From Stichopus chloronotus (Eukaryota; Echinodermata; Holothuroidea; Aspidochirotida; Stichopodidae): a DNA stretch of 64,000 bases. The first letter of the stretch is position 1. Each line of letters starts with the position of its first letter. Below the pieces are notes generated by a model. It saw nothing but the letters and a program-made list of their open reading frames with translations. It searched no databases and was not told the DNA's origin. Both the position numbers and the translations under genes were made by a program. Below are positions 12,505 to 64,000 of this stretch, piece by piece. The stretch spans positions 18,955,111 through 19,019,110 of the forward strand of contig CM037836.1 in assembly GCA_021234535.1 (NCBI GenBank), in the 5' to 3' direction.

Positions 12505-13590
12505 CAGTAGCGTAACCAGCGGGGAGGGGGAAGGACAGAGGCCGGAACTCCCTGTTAAATACCTCCTCCTCCGCTTCTCCCTCTCCCTCTAATGAAATTC
12601 TAAGTAATAAAATCAAAATATTGGCTGAAACTAACAAGGCCAAAGAGATTGGAAAGTGCCAAAATACTGCTCGGTATAGCCAAATAATTCTGGTGCGTTT
12701 CTCCCAACTCATGGTGTGCGCTCCGCGTAGATGGGCTCTCACTATATATATAGGGCCCAGGCATTCAACAATTGTCCCGCTTTTCTAAGTTCCAATGGCG
12801 GATCCATGAGGGGGGATGGGAGCGGTTAAACCAGCTAAAGTTTTTCCGATATTTTTAATAACCTCTTTTATGCATTATTTTTATTATATGCTGGATCACA
12901 AATCCCGTATTAGACTCAAATTAAAATTTAAGTTTCAAGTTTATTTTCCACTGTCCTTGTACACAAAAACAAAATGTAATTATAAATATCGGGACAAAAT
13001 TCAATCAAATTGTCAGCAATCTTTAATGAGCTATTTTGGAGTGGAAGGACCGCAAGAAGTGAAGTAAATGCTTTTTGATTCTGGACCTTCGAAAAAAGAG
13101 AAGGAAAACAAAACAAATTAAGCTTACTTAGAAAAAATATAAATAAGAAAAAGGAGGTAAAAAAGCAATACCTTCATAATAATAACAAAGATTAAAATAA
13201 ATTCAGAGCAAGACACTATTGATATCTGTTTAGAAGGTGTTGATTAAATTTTCTTTTGAATACATTTAGCTAACAAAGTTGCTAGTGATGCAGTGAATTT
13301 CAGAGCTGGACCAGTGCTACGAATTTGGTTTTGGTTGTACATAGATCTAGAATAAGGGTGATCTAAGGATTGCCGCAGGCCCATATGCAGCTTTTTCAGT
13401 GGGGGGGGGGGGGGGGTTTCGATTTTACCGCCACAAGTGGAACAATTATGACCAACAAATTAAAACTCATTGTTTATGTTGCTAACGTAGGCCTACTATC
13501 ATAGGCTGAGTGGAACTCCAGATCTTGTGGGGGGGGGGGGGTTCGTCCGAACCGCTGAACCCCCCCCCCCCCTCTCTGGATACGGACCTG
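12505..13590. mobile_element. Possible hAT-like non-autonomous element
   Basis: Left end CAGTAGCGTAACCAGC; right end CTGGATACGGACCTG, whose reverse complement matches at about two thirds of positions. Flanks TTGATTGT and TTGCCTAT agree at only 5 of 8. A second TIR-like motif (ATGGCGGATCCATG) at 12795 suggests nesting. Contains poly-G at 13401-13416 and the G/C hairpin at 13529-13572. No transposase. Confidence 0.35.
13529..13572. repeat. 16-bp poly-G/poly-C inverted repeat
   Basis: Thirteen G plus TTC at 13529-13544 and GAA plus thirteen C at 13557-13572, a perfect 16-bp inverted repeat with a 12-nt spacer. A smaller palindrome GGTTCG-TC-CGAACC (13540-13553) overlaps its left arm and spacer. 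Confidence 0.9.
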
Positions 13591-14754
13591 TTGCCTATTG
13601 CGTGTATTGAATTAATGAACATCTGCATTGGTTGGATAAAAATGATTGAAAACATCCGGAAATGCATTACCATGTAACCTGAACATAAATATCCCAAATC
13701 ATACATATCAAAAGTAGAAAGGACTTTGAGTTCCTTAAAAGGAAGATAAGAGCTACCGCAGAAAGTGACGTTGGAAATATTACGTAATGCACTTTTGCAC
13801 TTTATGTAAACTTTATCACCGAGATTTTAAAGGGGATCTGAATCATTCAATGATTCATGCAAATCAATGCATCACCGTAATTTCAGCAAACTGCACATTT
13901 CTTCAACTTTCGATAAGGTTGCTTCCACTTTATCGTGGATTTGAATGTATACGATTTTCTTTGTTATTAAATTTACCCAACACAATTCGATAAAAGCTTG
14001 GTGTTTCCATTAAGCGTGAGGTTATGGAGGAAAATCCTGAACCTTCACACACGCTACCCCATCATGCGTCTGGTACAGTGACCATTTCAAAATCTAAAGG
14101 AAATATACCTTGGATTTTAATAATGCGAGGATCTGTTCCAAAATTATAAGCTTTTCTGGGCAATTTTATAAAATTGTCCTATAGTCCTTCAACAAAACAT
14201 ACGTTCTTTTCTTTGACAGCATGATGCAGCACATGGCACAAGATATCTCTATCTAATTTTAATATTCTTTACAACGTATAGGCTCACCAATCAAAGTGCC
14301 AGGACTTCATTTGTTGGGCTGTGACTCAGGTATGTATATGCAGGAAGTAATGTAAACACCTCCCTTAGGCGTGACTAGTAAATGAGACACAACATTTCTG
14401 TTGTGCCGATGATCTTGAAATTTCACGTTAGGATATTTTGCATGTATATATGCAGGAAATAGTTAATTCAATTACATATATGTTTCAACGAATCGCAGGC
14501 AATGATACACTGGTATGCGGAGGGAATTTAGTAGGTCCTATGGTTCTCTTCCTTTTTGGGAAGAAAAAAACGAAAGACAATGAGGATCAAATATCATCTA
14601 CACTTAACTGGAGTCCATACACCAAAAGGACCTAATCTTAAAGTTAATGTGACGTAAAAAGAAACAGAGTATTGACAGAATTAATCATTAAAAATAAAAC
14701 GTCACGATTTGCATCAAACATTAAACATTTTGCAATGACAAATTTCCTTTGTGC
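13591..14754. other. Intergenic, no gene seen
   Basis: No exon or element recognised. Confidence 0.5.
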
Positions 14755-15180
14755 AATTGCTTCATGAACAAACATAAGACAATTATGCAAATTGGTGACA
14801 TTTATGGGGACTCATATGATTTATGCCTTATGTTATTAAATCACACATTTACGTGGCCATTGCATGCACAGGTTAGAATTTTACATTTCTCGAGGAGTTT
14901 ATGTTAGAAGCATGTATCGTCTTCTTTCGAGATATTGATTACCGATGTGAAACCTTATCAATTGAGTTATTAAGAGACAAAATATACAGTGCTAGCAACA
15001 GATACACTGACACTGTGCAACAGCCATCGGTTTTGCATTTTCATCAAACTTTGAAGAGTCAACTCAAAAAGAGCAATGTGAACACAATTCCAACAGATTT
15101 TCACTCAGGGTTTCACTCTGCAACTTCTAAATGAAGCTGGCTCTTTTTCTAGGTGCATGTCACTTAGTCTTTAAAAAGCT
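14755..15180 (+). repeat. Dispersed repeat, copy B
   Basis: Second copy of the repeat at 4185-4615, same orientation, about 10.5 kb away. Diverged with small insertions and deletions. The open frame through it (14901-15134) is accidental. Confidence 0.75.
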
Positions 15181-15959
15181 CCCTCTTTATCGAACAACGT
15201 ATTTCTATATATGTAGATGACGTGGATGAAATAGTCTTCGTCATCACTCGTCGACTACGTCATTGTTTCGTCAAAATCAAAACCAGACTACTGAGCTGAA
15301 GTCCGTATCATGATATCTTCATTGTGTTTGAAACAGACGAATGTTTTAACCAAAATGTTATCTTCAAGAAACAAGAATTAGTAGCAGAATATTTGTCAAA
15401 TTAACAGGCCTGGTTGTAACCTTGTTATAGTTCCATTTTTTCTGTGACGATCATTTTTTTTTTTCAAGCAATCCATTTTGACAGAGCGCACCCATTTCAG
15501 TGTCTTAATTTTTTTTCTCGACTATCTGTTTTGGAAGGGCGCAACCATTTTCGCTACAACGGCGGTGTCATCTTGTATCCCGCATGTTGGTATTTTTCTT
15601 AATTCTGTGCTCATTAATTGACAAGTATCGAACTTTTCTATACATCAAATGGTTTTCCATTTATCTTCCTTGTATTTTTCGAAAGTAACAGCATCATGCA
15701 AGCTCGACATTGTCCACATATGATTAGATCCTTGGAGGATGAGATTTGGATGCTTTTTTGGTCGTATTTGAACGTTAGGTATCTACGACCAGAATGTCGC
15801 CTCCGATGTTACGAAAGTAAAAACATCAAGGGCAAATTGTTGTAAATACATCACTTTAATGTGAGCAAAGGGGAAAACCTTTTAGATTCGTAGTACGTTA
15901 AAACTCAAGATCCTTAACGGTAAGCGTAAGGAATCTAAGTTAGATTTACTGTCCGTTTC
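15181..15959. other. Intergenic, no gene seen
   Basis: Includes T-rich tracts near 15450 and 15510. No exon recognised. Confidence 0.5.
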
Positions 15960-16200
15960 GAAGACTTGCAAGTTCACCCCAGTCAGGTTTCCTCAAATAA
16001 CCAGTTCGCTCATTGGTTGAAAAGTTCGCGCCAACTACCTCAGTTTCCCACAACTGCAGATAAGTTCGTCCCTTATTGGCAGCATACACTTTCACCACGG
16101 AATTGGTTCATTCAGAAGGCTACATATCTGCTTAAAAGATTACAAGAAGAATCTTTGTTGAGAAGGAAACAAAGATTAGGAGGTACTGCCAATGAATTTC
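15960..16200 (+). promoter_or_regulatory. Cell-cycle-type promoter-like cluster
   Basis: Three inverted CCAAT boxes (ATTGG at 16012-16016, 16075-16079, 16102-16106) and an E2F-like TTCGCGCC (16025-16032). A short ATG frame at 16192 reads MNFRSVH before a donor-like GTGAGA. NF-Y plus E2F clusters are typical of proliferation genes. No gene can be attached; it could also start a 5' UTR of the myosin gene. Confidence 0.3.
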
Positions 16201-17069
16201 AGAAGTGTCCACAGTGAGAAAAAAACCCCTTGGACTTAGTCTCAGAATCTGTTATAAACTTTCCCATTCATTCACAATCCTCGCTGAGAAACTGAGAAGT
16301 AACAACGAATACTATGCTTTGAAACTTTTGGAGTTAAAGACTTATAATTTTGCTATTTGCAATCCTGACAAAAACTTTCGAGAATGATAGATTAGGCTAT
16401 AAAACCATAAACGAGGTACCGTGAATTTTAGGGCATTAATGTAGCAGATAATTATAGTTATAAAGCAACATAAAGGTAAGAACAATCATATCGATCGCCC
16501 ATTGGCTAGAATTTCTCGTTCTTGCAAATGATTATAATTCACACGGAATTTGCTTCTTAAGACTACCCACAATCTTTACTGGCAGAGCGATGCAAGTAAT
16601 TCGCCCCCGATCTCCCGGAGACGGTAGTGCATCGCTGATGGGAGCGTGATTTTCTTTTGTAGGATTACAATAGAAAAATCCTCCACTCAACTTTTTAAAA
16701 TTATTATTTGCTTCAAAATCATGGTTAGGGTTGATTTTAGGGGTAAGGCGATCGTGAACAAGGGATAATTGTCAGAATTGCAACACAGGGATCGAAAGCT
16801 CTTATTTTGAAATATGTGTGGCCAATTTCCCAGAAGGTGATATTCGTCCATAAGCATGATTTTCTGCCATCACCATGCTGGCCATACTTGGCTATTTTAT
16901 TTCAAGTTCAACGGCCAAGGACAAACCCAGTGTATACAATGCTGTTTTCTCAGAAGAACCCCTTTAACAAACGAAAGTAGGCCTAAACTTAAAAACTTAA
17001 CAAGTTACCCAGTGAAGACAGAAGGTTGATCCGATACTATAGCAGACTGCACAATGGAGTATTTTGGTC
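16201..17069. other. Intergenic or 5' intron, no gene seen
   Basis: No exon or element recognised. Confidence 0.5.
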
Positions 17070-18174
17070 CACTGGCGGAGCCAGCAGTTCGATCGGTAAG
17101 AGGGGACGAAAATAGGGGCGCTGTATAATAGAGACACCCCGAATGCTCTTCAACCTATACATAAAAGAAGTCAGACAGAACTAAAAGATATTAGGGGGTG
17201 AGTGCATGCCAGCGGGACTATCCAGGGTTCCTGTATCTCTATATGGGAACCATGGAATAAATATGTATTTAGTTCTGTGATATAGGAACACTATACAAGA
17301 GGAGAGCAACCTAAATTGGCCAGGAGAAAATGCAACAAATTGTTTGGCTTTTTCAAACTAGATGGCCGGAGACGGCACTTCCCGGGCAAGTTGCATGTCC
17401 TCAGTCTTGAAATATAGGTATCTCATGTCTGCAGTTTTTTTAATTAATGAGAACAAAAATGAATCTATGAAAATGCTGATATACATCAGAAGGGTTGAGA
17501 TGATACAAGAATCATAATAAAATATGCATCCTCTTTCCTTTTTTCTTGGAGCATTTGGCAAATATTGGGGGGGGGGGGGGGTGGGACTAACATGTCTCTA
17601 ATTTTTCATTTTTTGGCAATTTTTTTCATTGGAGCAAAGGAGGTCACAGGGACTGTTTACATGTGGGGGCCCCAAAAGAATCAACGCAACTCCCTGCTCG
17701 ATGTATGCTCCTGGTGGCATAACTAGAATTTTTTTCTTCTAACTGGGCCCACTGTGACATGAATGAGGCCTTATTCATGTCTCAGCACCAACGAGTGTGA
17801 TATACAGTGAATAGGCCTACATGAACTTTTAAGGCTGAATATGGGCAACACCATCATCATTTCATGGACAGGGTGGATAGGGCGCCGGGGCATATAGAAG
17901 GTGCTAAAATTACTAAAGCTGGCATTTCCATTACATTCTCTTTCTTTTTTTTTCATTTACATTCTCTTTCTTTTTTTTTTTCATTCTTTTGCCTATCTTT
18001 CTTTTTCGTTTTTTTTTTTCATTCTTTTGCCTATCTTTTTCTTTCACTTTTTTGTCTTTTGTGAAAAACTGAAAAGTGGCACCTGTTAAAAGCTGTAAGG
18101 TCGCCGTCGATCCATTTGAGTTGATCATGGGGCGCGACCGCCACCTCTGACTGTATATGGTAGCTCCGTCACTG
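17070..18174. mobile_element. hAT-like non-autonomous element, 1.1 kb
   Basis: Left end CACTGGCGGAGCCAGC; the reverse complement of the right end (GGTAGCTCCGTCACTG) matches at 12 of 16. Flanking octamers TTTTGGTC (17062-17069) and TTTCGGTC (18175-18182) agree at 7 of 8, the 8-bp target duplication expected for hAT. The interior holds a 15-G run (17567-17581), a polypyrimidine tract (17937-18060) and a TIR-like GGTGGCATAACTAG near 17711 that may mark a nested copy. No transposase frame. Confidence 0.65.
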
Positions 18175-18879
18175 TTTCGGTCTGTGCGTACTTATCGGTA
18201 GAAAAATTATAAAACTTTTCAAGACTGGTGAATCTTCTTCGAAGACCTGCCTCGTCGAAACCTAAAAGAACCAAGACAGTGAGGTATCAAACACTCGGGT
18301 CCTCTGGTTTTAGGGAAGGAGCTTTGAAATACCACGGAACCGTTCCGCTAAAACCACGTTTTAGTAGTCTCAGAGCAGTATGGCTCTGAAAGGAACCCTA
18401 AGTAGTCTTGTACGATAGCGCCACAGAATTAGGACGGATCTGTAACGTTGTGACACCCCCACTGCTAGCAGGCGAACAGGGAAAAACGATAGAACCCGGA
18501 AGTGCACTCAAAACTTTTTTGTAGAAGTCACGCAAATGGTGATTAATGTGTTTGGTCAATTCAATTAAATGTTTTATGAACCATAAAACTTGCCTTTTAG
18601 GATTTAGTGCATTCACAGGTGCTTACAAAAATGGTTTCCAGAAAAAGCCTTTTCCAATACCCACCGCACTAGTTCTGTCTCTAATGGCTGATTAGAAAAG
18701 CGCTTTTGTTGAACTTCAAAATAATGTGTGGCCAATGAGTCGATAGATCTTGTATGTAACACAGTATACAGTCACAACACTATAATCGAATTATTGGCTT
18801 GCAGTATCGTTTAATCCACCCAACGGTATGACGGGTGACCGGTTGTCCCAAATATTTTCAAATATAGTGGAAGCGGAAA
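18175..18879. other. No gene seen
   Basis: Unremarkable apart from a short TTCTTCGAAGA palindrome near 18234. Confidence 0.5.
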
Positions 18880-19199
18880 ACCTACTACAAATTTGTTGAC
18901 GGTGGAAGAGGAATTTAATGTAAATTTTGTTTCAGGATTCTGACTCAGAGAGTGAACCAGCAATTCTTAGAACAACTGTTTCGAGGTCGCTACGGCGAGA
19001 TCACCTGTTGGCCCTAGTATCTATAGGGCAGTTACACGAAGTTACACTACGTCGTTGTTGCACAGTACTGAGTACTGGCTGCAGGGGTGTCTCCGGCTGG
19101 GTGATCAAAATTCGCAATTTCATGCGGGAAAACGACAAGAGTGATTACCTGCTTCATATTTAAAGTGACGTCAACCCTTTGGGGTTAGGCTACATCAGA

Positions 19200-19202
<3 letters not shown>
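18880..19202 (+). promoter_or_regulatory. Putative myosin promoter or 5' exon ending in the start codon
   Basis: The ATG at 19200-19202 is followed at once by a donor GTAAGG. Splicing to 23203 gives ATGGCATACCAT, with A at -3 and G at +4, a strong Kozak context, and a protein starting MAYHWQ that matches the family N-terminus. A perfect palindromic TGACGTCA (CRE, ATF/CREB-type) lies at 19166-19173 and a TATTTAAA-like stretch at about 19157-19164. A pyrimidine tract and CAG acceptor at 18933-18935 opens an exon-like stretch whose reading frame stops at 19161-19163, so 18936-19202 could instead be a second 5' UTR exon with the true promoter further upstream (for example near 16 kb). Inference only; no transcript evidence is visible. 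Confidence 0.35.
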
Positions 19203-63836
<44,634 letters not shown>

Positions 63837-64000
63837 GTATTTTAACCTTGATGAAGAAAAAACGATCCCTCCTACTCGATAATTGCTTGCCTTTAGAATC
63901 TTTTGATAGTTTTGTCACAAATGTTTTTTATATGATATACGTGTAATTACCCTTTTGTAATGTAAGAGGAGAGGTGTTGAGGGTAGGGGGTAATAGGTGT
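63837..64000 (+). other. Intron 16, partial
   Basis: Open at the window edge. No coding sequence seen. Confidence 0.85.

Noticed and set aside
17864..18128. Phe/Ser-rich (+) and Lys/Arg-rich (-) open frames
   Set aside because: Produced by a polypyrimidine tract inside the hAT-like element.
18927..19163. Open frame starting DSDSESEP after a good acceptor
   Set aside because: No recognisable family, and it stops before the proposed start codon; at best a 5' UTR exon.

Overview
The window is animal nuclear DNA: AT-rich, repeat-rich, with GT-AG introns of 0.13 to 8.3 kb and no bacterial-style gene packing. One gene is certain. It is a long-tailed class I myosin of the Myo1e/Myo1f type on the + strand. 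Fifteen internal coding exons, from 23203 to 63836, splice in perfect phase into an uninterrupted motor-domain reading frame of about 630 codons. The gene runs off the right edge just after the SH1/converter start, so the end of the motor, the IQ motif, the TH1 and TH2 tail and the SH3 domain are outside the window. One gene showing features of both vertebrate paralogues, together with many TAGGCCTA-type motifs, suggests an invertebrate, possibly a marine deuterostome such as an echinoderm. That taxon is a guess.

Layout. Positions 1-18880 hold no recognisable protein gene. They contain a degenerate minisatellite (1500-2010), a dispersed repeat in two copies (4185-4615 and 14755-15180), an inverted array (5605-5960), a LINE reverse-transcriptase relic on the - strand (10125-10312), two hAT-like non-autonomous elements (12505-13590, weaker; 17070-18174, with an 8-bp target duplication) and two promoter-like patches (about 11743-11960 on the - strand; about 15960-16200 on the + strand). 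The likely myosin start is at 19200-19202: an ATG directly abutting a splice donor, 26 bp after a perfect TGACGTCA (CRE) site.

From 23 kb onward everything lies within the myosin gene. The introns carry the accessory content: an exon-like ORF that would act as a poison exon (28723-28820), a degenerate copy of the end of exon 9 (about 53381-53436), a short tandem duplication running over the exon 10 donor (54771-55023), a 36-bp minisatellite with a 181-bp higher-order period (57205-57819), a hAT-like MITE just before exon 8 (49864-50285), a tRNA-derived SINE (about 60986-61275), a (TGA)31 microsatellite and several perfect hairpins.

I found no operon, CRISPR array, rRNA or intact tRNA, and no clearly new multi-gene system. 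The most interesting signals are structural: decayed or decoy exon copies around the myosin splice sites and the higher-order minisatellite. Exon numbering treats the proposed ATG exon as exon 1; residue numbers count that Met as residue 1.
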